A DNA stretch of 64,000 bases from Rhodobacterales bacterium LSUCC0387 (GCA_015689775.1 WVSR01000002.1:1-64000); one strand, 5' to 3'; counted from the stretch's first letter, positions 16,950-25,355 are shown. Numbers and translations are program-made. Notes: a model not told the origin generated them from the sequence alone.

Positions 16950-16965
16950 GTGGACCTAGGTCCAC
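16950..16965. promoter_or_regulatory. Perfect 16-bp palindrome upstream of an rpiR-type gene
   Basis: GTGGACCTAGGTCCAC is a perfect 16-bp dyad ending 39 bases before the start of the RpiR-type regulator gene at 17005. Its position suits autoregulation. No second copy was noticed elsewhere in the window. Confidence 0.55.
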
Positions 16966-17004
16966 TTAAACGCCAACGCGCACAACTGACGAAAGCCGTG
17001 CATC

Positions 17005-17937
17005 ATGACGAAACGTACTCCACCGATCTCCTCATCAGGCAAATCTAAATTACCGAGCCGTGGTTCTGGTAACTTGCTGGATATCTTGCGCAGCTCGGTG
17101 CCTGATTTGAACAACGGCGAAGCGAAGGTAGCGCGTATCATTTTGGCAAACACTGAATGGGTCTCACACGCATCAATAAAGGCAGTGGCGGATAGGGCTG
17201 CCGTTTCAGAACCAACTGTCTTACGTATGTGCCGTCGAATTGGCCTAGAAGGCTTTAAAGCTCTAAAGCATCGTCTCGCTCAAGATTTAATTCTGACTCA
17301 GGTATTAAACACGCCGCACGTGGAGGGCGGTGATGCATTCCCCAGTGAATTGGTTAAGGTGATGCTTGACGCATCAATGGGAGCATTGCGCGGCGCCGCG
17401 CAGGCAACTGACGTCAAAGTGTTGGATAAGGCTGCCGACGCGGTCGTTAAATCACGGATCACTTACTGCATTGGCGTGGGCGGGACATCAAGTGTGTTGT
17501 GTGAAGAACTCGAAAACCGCATGTTTCGACTTGGTCTTCCCGTCCAATCAATCCTAGATTCCTATCGTCAACGAATGGCAGCAGCCGTGGCGAAGAAGGG
17601 CGATCTGTTCGTTGCTATTTCGTCTACCGGCGTTCCCGCGCCAGTAGTGCAATCTATCGAATTGGCTCGATCGAACGGGGCAATGACGTTAGCGATTACG
17701 CAAGTTGAAAGTCCCCTGGCCAAGGTGAGCGAAATTGTCTTGCCGGTCGAATTTTTCAACGATCACACCTTTTTTATGCTGCCTGCACAGACACGCTATG
17801 CACAGCTTTTTACGATTGATTGCTTGATGGGAACAATCGCAGCGCGGATGCCCGATGCCGCTGCTAATTTACAGTCAATCCGCAACACCCTGCGGGCTCT
17901 TCACGGCACTATTCGGCACCAACCAATTGGCGATTAG
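17005..17937 (+). CDS. MurR/RpiR-family transcriptional regulator
   Basis: The 310-residue regulator has an N-terminal HTH_6 domain (helix-turn-helix around residues 57-80, IKAVADRAAVSEPTVLRMCR) and a C-terminal SIS domain (about 120-280, with ITYCIGVGGTSSVLCEELENR and LFVAISSTG). SIS domains usually sense phosphosugars or other phosphorylated intermediates. A 16-bp palindrome lies just upstream. It converges with a second RpiR gene whose stop is 27 bases away. It probably controls the amino-acid-derivative island, perhaps the TRAP/creatininase promoter. Confidence 0.92.
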   Translation: MTKRTPPISSSGKSKLPSRGSGNLLDILRSSVPDLNNGEAKVARIILANTEWVSHASIKAVADRAAVSEPTVLRMCRRIGLEGFKALKHRLAQDLILTQVLNTPHVEGGDAFPSELVKVMLDASMGALRGAAQATDVKVLDKAADAVVKSRITYCIGVGGTSSVLCEELENRMFRLGLPVQSILDSYRQRMAAAVAKKGDLFVAISSTGVPAPVVQSIELARSNGAMTLAITQVESPLAKVSEIVLPVEFFNDHTFFMLPAQTRYAQLFTIDCLMGTIAARMPDAAANLQSIRNTLRALHGTIRHQPIGD

Positions 17938-17964
17938 TTTGTTGTGTTAATTTCGCCATTTAAG

Positions 17965-18843
17965 CTATTCGAACGCACCGGTCTCGGCATGCCGCGCCTC
18001 AATGGCTTCCATGTAAGCGCGTCCCCGCTTTCCTGCTTTTTGAAAACTTTTGTATGCCAATATCCGTAACACTGATTGAACACCTGAATAGCTGTCAAAA
18101 AGGTAAGGAGATTCAACTGGGCATGTAAGTGTCCATCGCGCAAATGCTGGCACGACACGCGCCGAGGGATCTGTGAGTAATAGGATTGGGACACCACGAT
18201 CATGGAGAGCCTCCATTTCACTTTTTAACGAGCTAAGGATACGGCGCAAACCAATAACCAAAACAACATCTTCACTAGTCAGGTCCGCAGTACTCTCAGT
18301 GATAGTTTCGCCTGGTCCAGGCGAAATGCGCGTTCCACTTCGAAATTGTAGAAATTGATTGCGAGCATAGCTGGCTAGAAAATGGCTGTTGCGAAATCCC
18401 ATGAACACTAAGCTGCGCGCGGCAATCAAGGCTTCGGCCATCTCGTCAATTTCAGATGGTACCAAGCTGTTGAGGGCTTGGGCAAGATTGCGCGTTTCCG
18501 CCTCTAAAAAGTCTGACAGAAAATCGTTGCCTCCCGTGCTAGTGGCCGGTCCTGTTTGAAACAACGGCGAACCCCAGCTGCGAGCCTCACGTGCGGCGAG
18601 CCGCAGTTCTTCATAGCTAGAAAATTGGGCACGCCTCACGAAGCGTGTGATTGTGGCCTTGGACACGTTGGCGCGTTCAGCCAACTCAGAGGCTGAGTAA
18701 AGTCCTAGTTCACCTGGGGCATCAAGGATGACATCGGCCACCCTTTTTTCTTGTTTGCTGAAGTCCTGATAAATCCTGTGCAGTGTGTCCACGATTGTAC
18801 TATTCGAACCAGGTTCGCTTGTTTTTTTGTGGTTTTTTGTCAC
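17965..18843 (-). CDS. MurR/RpiR-family transcriptional regulator (second, convergent)
   Basis: The 292-residue protein starts at GTG 18843. The HTH lies around residues 50-72 (SASELAERANVSKATITRFV) and the SIS domain around 125-265 (SLVFMGFRNSHFLASYARNQ, DVVLVIGLRR). Sequence similarity to its convergent RpiR neighbour is low, so this is not a recent tandem copy. It is divergent from the diaminopropionate ammonia-lyase gene, and the shared region carries a strong TATGAAAA/TTTTCATA dyad. It is the likely regulator of the ammonia-lyase/carbamoylase operon. Confidence 0.92.
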   Translation of the reverse strand: MTKNHKKTSEPGSNSTIVDTLHRIYQDFSKQEKRVADVILDAPGELGLYSASELAERANVSKATITRFVRRAQFSSYEELRLAAREARSWGSPLFQTGPATSTGGNDFLSDFLEAETRNLAQALNSLVPSEIDEMAEALIAARSLVFMGFRNSHFLASYARNQFLQFRSGTRISPGPGETITESTADLTSEDVVLVIGLRRILSSLKSEMEALHDRGVPILLLTDPSARVVPAFARWTLTCPVESPYLFDSYSGVQSVLRILAYKSFQKAGKRGRAYMEAIEARHAETGAFE

Positions 18844-18861
18844 TCAGCTCACCGCGCAATT

Positions 18862-18881
18862 TATGAAAATTATTTTTCATA
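18862..18881. promoter_or_regulatory. Candidate RpiR operator (TATGAAAA-N4-TTTTCATA)
   Basis: Perfect 8-bp arms flank the 4-base spacer TTAT between the minus-strand RpiR gene and the plus-strand ammonia-lyase operon. A further half-site TATGAAA follows at 18893-18899. The placement and the GAAA/TTTC arms are as seen for RpiR-family regulators. Confidence 0.65.
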
Positions 18882-19028
18882 GATCTTGATTTTATGAAAT
18901 TTTTATATCATCCTCAACTTTGAATTCAAAGAGCCTAAGATAAATTTTAGCGTCCGTCGCGAAGTATTAATGTGGGAGCAGGATGCGTTCTGGGCTTTTC
19001 ATCGCCCATCTTGAGGGGAGCTTTGACA

Positions 19029-20264
19029 GTGCGCTTTACTAACACTCTTGGCCTACAGAAAGACAACGAACTCTTGCTCAATTCTATGGCAAGAAAGGAG
19101 GCCGTATATGGGCCGGAACAATCGGCAGTGTTAAACGATGACGCCTTTGCTATTGCCAAGTCCACTATTTCTGCCTGGCCTGGATATGTGCCGACCCCTT
19201 TAATCCCGCTAAAGTCACTTGCTGCCAAAGCACATGTTGAGAGCATACATTATAAGGATGAGGGCCCGCGTTTTGGTCTGGGTAGTTTCAAGGCGCTAGG
19301 TGGAGCCTATGCCGTTTCACAGTTGTTGCGTCGTGAAATCGCAAGGATCAAGGGCATTGAAATGCCCAAAATTAGTGCGCTTTTAGACGGTACACATAGT
19401 GATTTGATATCTCAGGTGACTGTGTGCTGCGCGACAGATGGCAACCACGGTCGTTCTGTCGCCTGGGGTGCGCAGACATTTGGCTGCAAGTGTGTAATCT
19501 TAATCCACTCGACAGTCAGCGAAGGCCGCAAGCATGCTATCGAGGCCTATGGGGCCACTGTAATCCGCACCAAGGGCAATTACGATGACAGCGTGCGTGA
19601 GGCTCAAGAGTCAGCTACACGAGAGGGATGGTTTGTTGTCTCTGATACCTCGTACCCCGGCTACACAGATATACCAAAGGACGTGATGCAGGGTTACGAA
19701 CTAATGGCCGCCGAAGCCTGTGACCAATTGGAAGCTGCGCCTACACATATTTTTTTACAAACTGGCGTTGGCGGTATGGCGGCAGCAGTGGCTGCCTACA
19801 CCAAGCGCAGATATGGCAATGATCGGCCAGTGATTGTGTTGGCGGATCCTGATCAGTCTGCTTGTTGGCTTGAATCCATAAGACACGGAATTCCTACTCC
19901 AGTGCATGGCGACTTAGATACTTTAATGGCGGGCCTAGCCTGTGGTGAAATTAGTGTGATCGCTTGGGACATCCTGCGTCAAACTGCCGATGCCGTAATG
20001 TCAGTTACGGATGATGACGCAGTAATGATGATGCAGGTCTTGGCTAATCCGACCGCAGATGACTTACCAATCGTTGCCGGAGAGTCGGCCGTGGCGGGCT
20101 TGGCTGCACTGATGGCAGCTGCGGATCATTCCCAAGCGCGCAGAAAATTGAGTTTGGATGCTAATTCTAGAGTTCTCATATTTGGCACCGAAAGTGATAC
20201 GGATCCAGATCTATACGTAAAATTGATCGGGCGCAGTGCTGATGAAGTTCGGAAAATCACATGA
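19029..20264 (+). CDS. dpaL: Diaminopropionate ammonia-lyase
   Basis: This fold-type II PLP enzyme converts 2,3-diaminopropionate (both enantiomers in known enzymes) to pyruvate and two ammonia. The start is GTG 19029, with GAGGGGAG 8 bases upstream; a frame from 18972 lacks such a site. The 411-residue product fits the family. The PLP lysine is Lys88 in FGLGSFKALGGAY, the KDEGPRFG lead-in is characteristic, and the phosphate-binding glycine loop is QTGVGGMAAAV. It overlaps the next gene by ATGA. Neighbouring carbamoylases suggest that the diaminopropionate arises from a carbamoylated or cyclic precursor. Confidence 0.92.
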   Translation: MRFTNTLGLQKDNELLLNSMARKEAVYGPEQSAVLNDDAFAIAKSTISAWPGYVPTPLIPLKSLAAKAHVESIHYKDEGPRFGLGSFKALGGAYAVSQLLRREIARIKGIEMPKISALLDGTHSDLISQVTVCCATDGNHGRSVAWGAQTFGCKCVILIHSTVSEGRKHAIEAYGATVIRTKGNYDDSVREAQESATREGWFVVSDTSYPGYTDIPKDVMQGYELMAAEACDQLEAAPTHIFLQTGVGGMAAAVAAYTKRRYGNDRPVIVLADPDQSACWLESIRHGIPTPVHGDLDTLMAGLACGEISVIAWDILRQTADAVMSVTDDDAVMMMQVLANPTADDLPIVAGESAVAGLAALMAAADHSQARRKLSLDANSRVLIFGTESDTDPDLYVKLIGRSADEVRKIT

Positions 20265-21496
20265 ACGTTCAGATCAACTTAGACCGCTTGATGGGCCGTA
20301 TTTTTGCCTTGGGTGAAATTGGTGCGCTCCAGGGTGGCGGTGTGAAACGTCTTGCTCTGAGTGATGAGGACAGGGCAGGGCGTGACCTTGTCATTCAGTG
20401 GATGGAAGAGGCAGGCCTACAAATTACCACTGATGTTATTGGCAACACTTGGGGCGTGCGCGCAGGCTCTGAAGATGCAGCGCCCGTGATCATTGGGTCT
20501 CACATCGACACTGTCGCAACTGGAGGTTTGTATGATGGGGCATTAGGCGTTTTAGCCGGGCTTGAAATTATTCAGGCCTTGAATGACGCGGGGGCAGTGA
20601 CCCGTCTGCCAGTGGGAGTTGCTTTTTTCACAAATGAAGAGGGCGCGCGGTTTGCCCCCGACATGATGGGTTCGGGCGTTGCACAGGGCGCGCTGGATTT
20701 GGATGAAATGCTGTCAGTTCAGGGAATTGATGGCAAAACGGTAGGGGAAGAGCTTCTACGTATTGGTTATGCAGGCAAAGCCTCAGTGCTCGCTCTGCGT
20801 CCCCACTGCTTCCTGGAACTGCATATTGAACAAGGGCCAGTTCTTGAAGCTGAAAGTTTGGCCATTGGTGCGGTGACAGGGGTGCAGGGTATTTCTTGGG
20901 CAGAATATGTAATTGAAGGGCAGTCCTGCCACGCGGGCACTACGCCGATGGTAATGCGACATGATGCGGGGCTGGTTGCTGCACAAATTGCCGTTGAAGC
21001 ACGCGCCATTGCAAATGATTTTGGGTCGCCTCAAGTGGCCACCGTTGGCATGTTTGACGTGTCACCTGGTCTGGTAAATGTCGTGCCTGAGCGTGCAGTA
21101 TTGACCGTTGATTTGCGCAACACTTGTGATGAGACGCTCAAAAAAGCTGAGGAGCGCCTCAATCGAGCGGCTGAAGATTTCGCTGTGGCACAAGGGTGTA
21201 AAGTTCATCGTCGTAGTCTTGCCAGGTTTGCACCTGTTGAATTTGATTTAGGTCTTGTCGGTGAGATTGAATCTCATGCAAAGTCTTTGGGTTATTCAGT
21301 GCGCCTAATGCCCTCTGGTGCAGGTCATGATGCACAGATGTTCTCGCCAAATTGCCCCACCGCTATGGTCTTTGTGCCTTCGAAAGACGGATTAAGCCAC
21401 AACATCAATGAATTTACAGCTCCGGAGCATATTGCTCCCGGTGTTGATGTGCTGCTGAGAGTTGTATTAGGCCAGGCCGAATTGGCCTCTAAATGA
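20261..21496 (+). CDS. M20-family Zn-dependent N-carbamoyl-L-amino acid hydrolase / allantoate amidohydrolase type
   Basis: The 411-residue enzyme belongs to the hydantoinase/carbamoylase branch of M20, which removes the carbamoyl group from N-carbamoyl-L-amino acids or the ureido group of allantoate. Metal-site motifs are GSHIDTV at 79-85, YDGALGV at 91-97 (Asp92), Glu126-Glu127 in TNEEGARF, and LELHIEQGP near 190. Start and upstream stop overlap (ATGA), and the D-carbamoylase gene follows 9 bases after its stop. Allantoate versus carbamoyl-amino-acid preference is not decidable by reading; the neighbour favours the latter. Confidence 0.9.
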   Translation: MNVQINLDRLMGRIFALGEIGALQGGGVKRLALSDEDRAGRDLVIQWMEEAGLQITTDVIGNTWGVRAGSEDAAPVIIGSHIDTVATGGLYDGALGVLAGLEIIQALNDAGAVTRLPVGVAFFTNEEGARFAPDMMGSGVAQGALDLDEMLSVQGIDGKTVGEELLRIGYAGKASVLALRPHCFLELHIEQGPVLEAESLAIGAVTGVQGISWAEYVIEGQSCHAGTTPMVMRHDAGLVAAQIAVEARAIANDFGSPQVATVGMFDVSPGLVNVVPERAVLTVDLRNTCDETLKKAEERLNRAAEDFAVAQGCKVHRRSLARFAPVEFDLGLVGEIESHAKSLGYSVRLMPSGAGHDAQMFSPNCPTAMVFVPSKDGLSHNINEFTAPEHIAPGVDVLLRVVLGQAELASK

Positions 21497-21505
21497 GAGT
21501 AAAAA

Positions 21506-22423
21506 ATGAAGCGTGAATATATGGCTGCAGCGGCCCAATTGGGGCCAATAGCTAAGGATGAACCGCGCAGTTCGGCTGTGTCTCGAATGGTTTCGTTGCT
21601 ACATGAAGCAAAAGCGCGCGGCGTTGAAGTGGTAGTGTTTCCAGAATTGGCGCTGACCACATTTTTTCCGAGATGGTACACTGAGGATGATGCTGAGTTG
21701 GATGCATGGTTTGAAACTCAGATGCCGAATTCTGATGTGCAGCCTTTATTTGACGCAGCCGCAAAACTTAATATTGGTTTTTACCTAGGCTATGCCGAGT
21801 TGGTTGTGCAAAATGGGAAAAAGCAACGGTTCAACACATCAATAATTGTTGACGGTTCTGGGAAGATTGTCGGGAAATACCGTAAAATCCATTTGCCTGG
21901 CCATTTTGAACATGAACCCTGGCGACCATTTCAACATCTCGAAAAGTGTTACTTTGAAAAAGGAGACTTAGGATTTCCGGTTTTTGATGCTTTTGGTGGA
22001 AAAGTCGGTATGTGTATATGCAATGACCGGCGCTGGCCAGAGACGTTCAGGGTCATGGGTTTGCGAGGAGCAGAGTTAGTCATGCTCGGCTACAACACGC
22101 CGCGACATTATCCGCTTGCTCCAGAGCACGATCACTTACAAGATTTTCATAATCATTTGTGCATGCAGGCGAGTGCTTATGCAAATGGTTGCTGGGTTAT
22201 CGGGACTGCAAAAGCAGGATTAGAGGAAAACTGCGATTTGATCGGTGGTAGCTGCATAATTGCTCCAACAGGCGAAATTGTGGCCAAAGCACAGGGCGCC
22301 GGTGATGAACTGGTAATCGCCAAGATCAATTTGGATCGTTGTAAAGAACTGCGCGAGAACGTTTTCAACTTTTCACTTCACCGACAACCGAACGAATACA
22401 CAGATATTTGTGCGCCAAAGTAG
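21506..22423 (+). CDS. N-carbamoyl-D-amino acid amidohydrolase (D-carbamoylase), nitrilase superfamily
   Basis: The 305-residue protein aligns along its whole length with the Agrobacterium D-carbamoylase as I recall it. It shares FPELALTTFFPRW, VGKYRKIHLPGH, RPFQHLEK and CNDRRWPE, and the catalytic triad falls at the same numbers: Glu47, Lys127, Cys172. The enzyme hydrolyses N-carbamoyl-D-amino acids to D-amino acid, CO2 and ammonia. It is the last gene of the operon after dpaL and the L-type carbamoylase, so both enantiomers of a carbamoyl amino acid could be processed. No hydantoinase gene is in the window. Confidence 0.93.
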   Translation: MKREYMAAAAQLGPIAKDEPRSSAVSRMVSLLHEAKARGVEVVVFPELALTTFFPRWYTEDDAELDAWFETQMPNSDVQPLFDAAAKLNIGFYLGYAELVVQNGKKQRFNTSIIVDGSGKIVGKYRKIHLPGHFEHEPWRPFQHLEKCYFEKGDLGFPVFDAFGGKVGMCICNDRRWPETFRVMGLRGAELVMLGYNTPRHYPLAPEHDHLQDFHNHLCMQASAYANGCWVIGTAKAGLEENCDLIGGSCIIAPTGEIVAKAQGAGDELVIAKINLDRCKELRENVFNFSLHRQPNEYTDICAPK

Positions 22424-22459
22424 GGTTGCTTCGGCTCATTCTGTAACAGTGAAACGTTA

Positions 22460-22490
22460 GGGCATGGACTGACCCTAGATTAGTCCGCCC
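22460..22490. terminator. Imperfect hairpin between convergent genes
   Basis: GGGC plus GGACT pairs with AGTCC plus GCCC around an 11-base loop, with a 2-base bulge. It lies 37 bases past the D-carbamoylase stop, before the oppositely oriented small-protein gene. There is no clear U-tract, so termination is only a possibility. Confidence 0.35.
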
Positions 22491-22576
22491 TGTGCCGCAG
22501 CTTACTTGCCGCGCCGTGGTCAAGTATAACGGAGGCACATGGACGTTAATTCGACGACGTTAACACGTTTGCTTTC

Positions 22577-22831
22577 TCACCTTTGGATAACCGGTGTAAT
22601 CTCGAAATGGCCCATCTCAAGAATTGGATCGAATGCCGCATCAAGCTGTTCGAAAGTCTCGGCCTCAAGGATCATGTAGTTGGTATGTTCCAGACGATTT
22701 GAATAGTGACCGTGAACTTTGATCCCATGATCTTTCACGTTTGCTAGCGTATCTCGAAATAGTGGAAATTTTTCGGGGTGATGGGCCTGACACGTGGAGT
22801 AGTCGTGGGTTAGTTTTACAACAAATAGCAT
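22577..22831 (-). CDS. Small dimeric alpha/beta-barrel protein (DUF3303-like)
   Basis: The 84-residue protein (start MLFVVKLTHDYSTCQAHH) has the length and strand-helix-strand pattern of small ferredoxin-like dimeric barrels: an initial FVVKL strand, a central HGHYSNRLEHTNYMILEA stretch, and a terminal FEITPVIQR strand. It resembles the DUF3303 group. No catalytic residues can be named. It is the last gene downstream of the 209-residue two-domain protein, separated by about 100 bases, and may be part of the HxlR-linked set. Confidence 0.7.
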   Translation of the reverse strand: MLFVVKLTHDYSTCQAHHPEKFPLFRDTLANVKDHGIKVHGHYSNRLEHTNYMILEAETFEQLDAAFDPILEMGHFEITPVIQR

Positions 22832-22934
22832 TGCGCGTTCCTTAATACGTTGATTCTGATAACAGTAATGTGTTCAAGGCAGCATTTTTCTCATTGCCTC
22901 CTCGCCACACGTTACTGGTCTGTCTGATTGGCGC

Positions 22935-23564
22935 CTAAAGGATGCCAGCTATCTTCGTGATTGAACGCATGTCGACTTCGACGCTGCTGATTAACTGCGC
23001 ATAATCCGTGTTGCCCGCTAGTGCATCATAGGTTCGCTCAATGGCAGACATGTCAGGATATGTTACGCCAAGCATATACGTTCCGAGATCAGATCCAGTG
23101 AGGACCTGGCCCATGCGCATAGTTTGAGCCCCTGATGCTTTAAAAACTGATGCTGTCTTATTCAACAATCCAAGCATATCGGCCTCGTCTAAAGCCCCAC
23201 GACGGGCGCGGGTCAGCATCAAGTATTTGGGCATAGGCTCCAGCTTTGGTTCAAACTCAATCGGCTTGCCCCGAAACAAGTTCCGTGAAAACGGAGCCAC
23301 TGCGTGGTTGTTAATCATTCGTGAGTATGTAGATGATTGTGGGATCATATTCATGACCCCTTCAAACCCAGTGAGGTCATCAAAGAACTGGACGAACACT
23401 AAGGCTCCGGGATGACGGCCTGAAATTACGCTGCCGTATGTGACACGCACCGCGCCATTTTCTCGGCACTCTTGAGCGAAGTGCGCCATTTCTTCTAGCG
23501 CGCCCTGCCTACTAACAGCGGGGCAATTAGCAGCTGTGATGGCAATAAATTTGGGTATCGACAT
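22935..23564 (-). CDS. Two-domain dimeric alpha/beta-barrel protein of unknown function
   Basis: The 209-residue cytosolic protein is made of two similar halves (about 4-90 and 113-200). Each begins with PKFIAIT- or PKYLMLTRA-like strands and contains a G(S/Q)V(I/L)(S/T)G turn, so it looks like an internal duplication of a ferredoxin-like unit. Such folds occur in small monooxygenases, chlorite-dismutase-like and EthD-like proteins, but I see no diagnostic residues. It has a strong GGAGG ribosome site and is divergent from hxlR across a 111-base region that carries the shared 31-bp element. Confidence 0.7.
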   Translation of the reverse strand: MSIPKFIAITAANCPAVSRQGALEEMAHFAQECRENGAVRVTYGSVISGRHPGALVFVQFFDDLTGFEGVMNMIPQSSTYSRMINNHAVAPFSRNLFRGKPIEFEPKLEPMPKYLMLTRARRGALDEADMLGLLNKTASVFKASGAQTMRMGQVLTGSDLGTYMLGVTYPDMSAIERTYDALAGNTDYAQLISSVEVDMRSITKIAGIL

Positions 23565-23633
23565 GATGAATCCTCCAGGGCTTGAAATGCCTTATCGCGG
23601 CACGACACAGTTTGAAGTTGACCACTGACCGCG

Positions 23634-23664
23634 CAGCAATCTAGTCTATAGGTTGAAGTGGTTT
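23634..23664 (+). promoter_or_regulatory. Repeated 31-bp promoter element, copy 1 (upstream of hxlR-type gene)
   Basis: The element starts CAGCAATCTAGTCTA and continues with TTGAAG and GGTTT. It matches the element at 27579-27609 at 28 of 31 positions. It ends 11 bases before the HxlR-type start and lies within the divergent promoter region of the 209-residue barrel protein. Likely meanings are an HxlR operator or a shared promoter core. Confidence 0.7.
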
Positions 23665-23675
23665 AGGGGGTCGCA

Positions 23676-24164
23676 ATGTTGGATATGAATATCGTTGAAA
23701 AAGAAATGTGTCCGATAGGGCTCGCCGGTCACCTACTCGTTGATAGATGGGTTCCCATAATACTCAGGGATATTGCTCTGTTTGATCGACGTGGCTTCAA
23801 CGAAATATTAAAAAAAAATCGCGAAGGAATTTCGTCTGCATCTCTTGCAAATCGACTTCAATACATGGTGCAGTTGGAGTTGCTACACGTAGAAAAATCA
23901 AAGAAGCATGCGCAGAAGAAACTTTACTTTCTGTCTGAAGCAGGGATCGCTTTCGTGCCCATTCTATTCCACCTAGCCAGCTGGACATCCCAATTTCGTG
24001 ATCCTGCGCCTGATGTTGTAGAGCTGACCCAACCATTTCACAGCGGTCGAAAAGATTTACAGGAGAAATTGATCCGGAAATTGCACAAAATTCATATTCA
24101 CAAGAGTTTTGATCCTGAACCTATGTGGTGGTTGGCAGATGAGTTGGAAAAATTAGAGATTTAA
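23676..24164 (+). CDS. HxlR-family winged-helix transcriptional regulator
   Basis: The 162-residue protein shows the HxlR pattern: MCPIGLAGHLLVDRWVPIIL near the N-terminus with the conserved cysteine, then RRGFNEILKK, ISSASLANRLQYM and a wing ending in LYFLSEAG. It carries about 55 residues beyond the core winged helix. HxlR proteins usually respond to electrophiles, quinones or phenolics. It is divergent from a dimeric-barrel gene and preceded by an element found again upstream of the glycerophosphodiesterase gene, so it probably controls that whole neighbourhood and itself. Confidence 0.9.
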   Translation: MLDMNIVEKEMCPIGLAGHLLVDRWVPIILRDIALFDRRGFNEILKKNREGISSASLANRLQYMVQLELLHVEKSKKHAQKKLYFLSEAGIAFVPILFHLASWTSQFRDPAPDVVELTQPFHSGRKDLQEKLIRKLHKIHIHKSFDPEPMWWLADELEKLEI

Positions 24165-24410
24165 GTTTTGTCAAAATGTGGCTCTCAGTTAACGTCTTAG
24201 AGTTGCGTGTGTTTAACGTTTGATCTTACCCACACAATCACTCTCGTGGTTTTAGCCCCAGCGATGATTAGTCTTCGGCTTTTGTGAGAATTGTAATAAC
24301 TGGATCAATTGGTAGTGGCGCTCACTCAGAGTGCGATGTGAGGCCGTTTTGCGAACTGCGTCCAGTGAGTAATCGGGACGTCCTGAACTATCTATTCAAA
24401 TAGTCAAAGC

Positions 24411-24980
24411 TCAGGGTGCGACCCAAGTCCCTGACCAGTTATCGCTACGGCTAAAGCGCGCTCGACGATGGTTTTGACCAAGATGCAACGCATCAATGCA
24501 TGATAGTTCTAACCGCAACACGGCAAAAGATGCTGGGTCGGCATTTTTCAAATAATCCAGTGCTGTTGGAATAGGTTTGCCCGGTGGTGGGCTTATTCCG
24601 TAAGATAAGCGTGACACTTCGGGGACCTTCTCCCATATCTCTTCTGCGTCATCGCCCGTCAGGACGTTGACTTCTGCCTCGAGCCGCATCTGCAAATCGG
24701 CTGATGGATCCCATATGTGGAGTGCCGCATAGGGTGTGATAGTCACGTCCGCTACCTTTCTGGATTGTAAATCGGTATGTATATCCAGAGTGGCCGAACC
24801 TCGATCAGCTGCTCGTAACACGACCGTCCGCGCCTGTGGCTTTCCCTCTTTATTTACAGTTGCCAAGGTGGGGTGCCGCGCTGGGGCATGGCGGTCGTGG
24901 ACACCGCGTATCAGGCGCCTCCAAGTTTCAGCGTATAACTGAGACAGATCATGCGCCCATGAATGAGGATCTGAGTTCAT
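24411..24980 (-). CDS. Pyridoxamine 5'-phosphate oxidase-family FMN-binding flavoprotein
   Basis: The 189-residue protein has the split-barrel FMN fold: RHPTLATVNKEGKPQARTVVLR, then TLDIHTDLQSRKVADV and a C-terminal basic segment with RRARFSR and a WVAP end resembling PNPOx tails. It is shorter than housekeeping PdxH, and the alignment is partial, so a flavin-reductase-like or F420/FMN protein remains possible. Its start overlaps the stop of the upstream DUF2805 gene by 4 bases, so both are co-transcribed. Confidence 0.82.
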   Translation of the reverse strand: MNSDPHSWAHDLSQLYAETWRRLIRGVHDRHAPARHPTLATVNKEGKPQARTVVLRAADRGSATLDIHTDLQSRKVADVTITPYAALHIWDPSADLQMRLEAEVNVLTGDDAEEIWEKVPEVSRLSYGISPPPGKPIPTALDYLKNADPASFAVLRLELSCIDALHLGQNHRRARFSRSDNWSGTWVAP

Positions 24981-25189
24981 TTATAGATCTCGCGACGATC
25001 AGAAAATGTACGTACGCGTCTCCGCCAAGCAAGGTAACTGCCACGCTTCAAATTTTTACGCATCAATGCCTTTACCTGATCTGGTTCAAGTCCATGCAAG
25101 CCGCGGATCTGATCGAAGGTCGCATGATCACTCAGCGCCATTTCGATAATTTCGCTGACCAGTGCAGGGTTAATATTTTTATTTTTCAT
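24977..25189 (-). CDS. DUF2805 / TIGR03643 family small protein
   Basis: The 70-residue basic protein matches the family by its IIEMALSDHATFDQI region, GLEPDQVKALMRKNLKRGSY and terminal WRRRVRTF. Function is unknown; members are often found near redox or photolyase-like genes. It has a clear GGAG-type ribosome site and translationally overlaps the FMN protein gene. Confidence 0.8.
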   Translation of the reverse strand: MKNKNINPALVSEIIEMALSDHATFDQIRGLHGLEPDQVKALMRKNLKRGSYLAWRRRVRTFSDRREIYK

Positions 25190-25355
25190 AGGAGTGGAGG
25201 TGTTTTTCTCGGGCAGTAAGTCAAGTCACGAACAAAGTTCAATATAGCGCAGAAAGCATAGCATAAGGGGAGACTTCGCTGATTTGGCGCCTAATTTTTC
25301 TCTTGTGGCTGGTAAAATTGGGCCAAGTCATAAGTACGAAAACGCCAATACTCAA

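Noticed and set aside
24165-24410. Possible RNA gene between hxlR-type and PNPOx-like genes
   Set aside because: No cloverleaf, riboswitch pattern or conserved stem could be drawn by eye; left as intergenic DNA.
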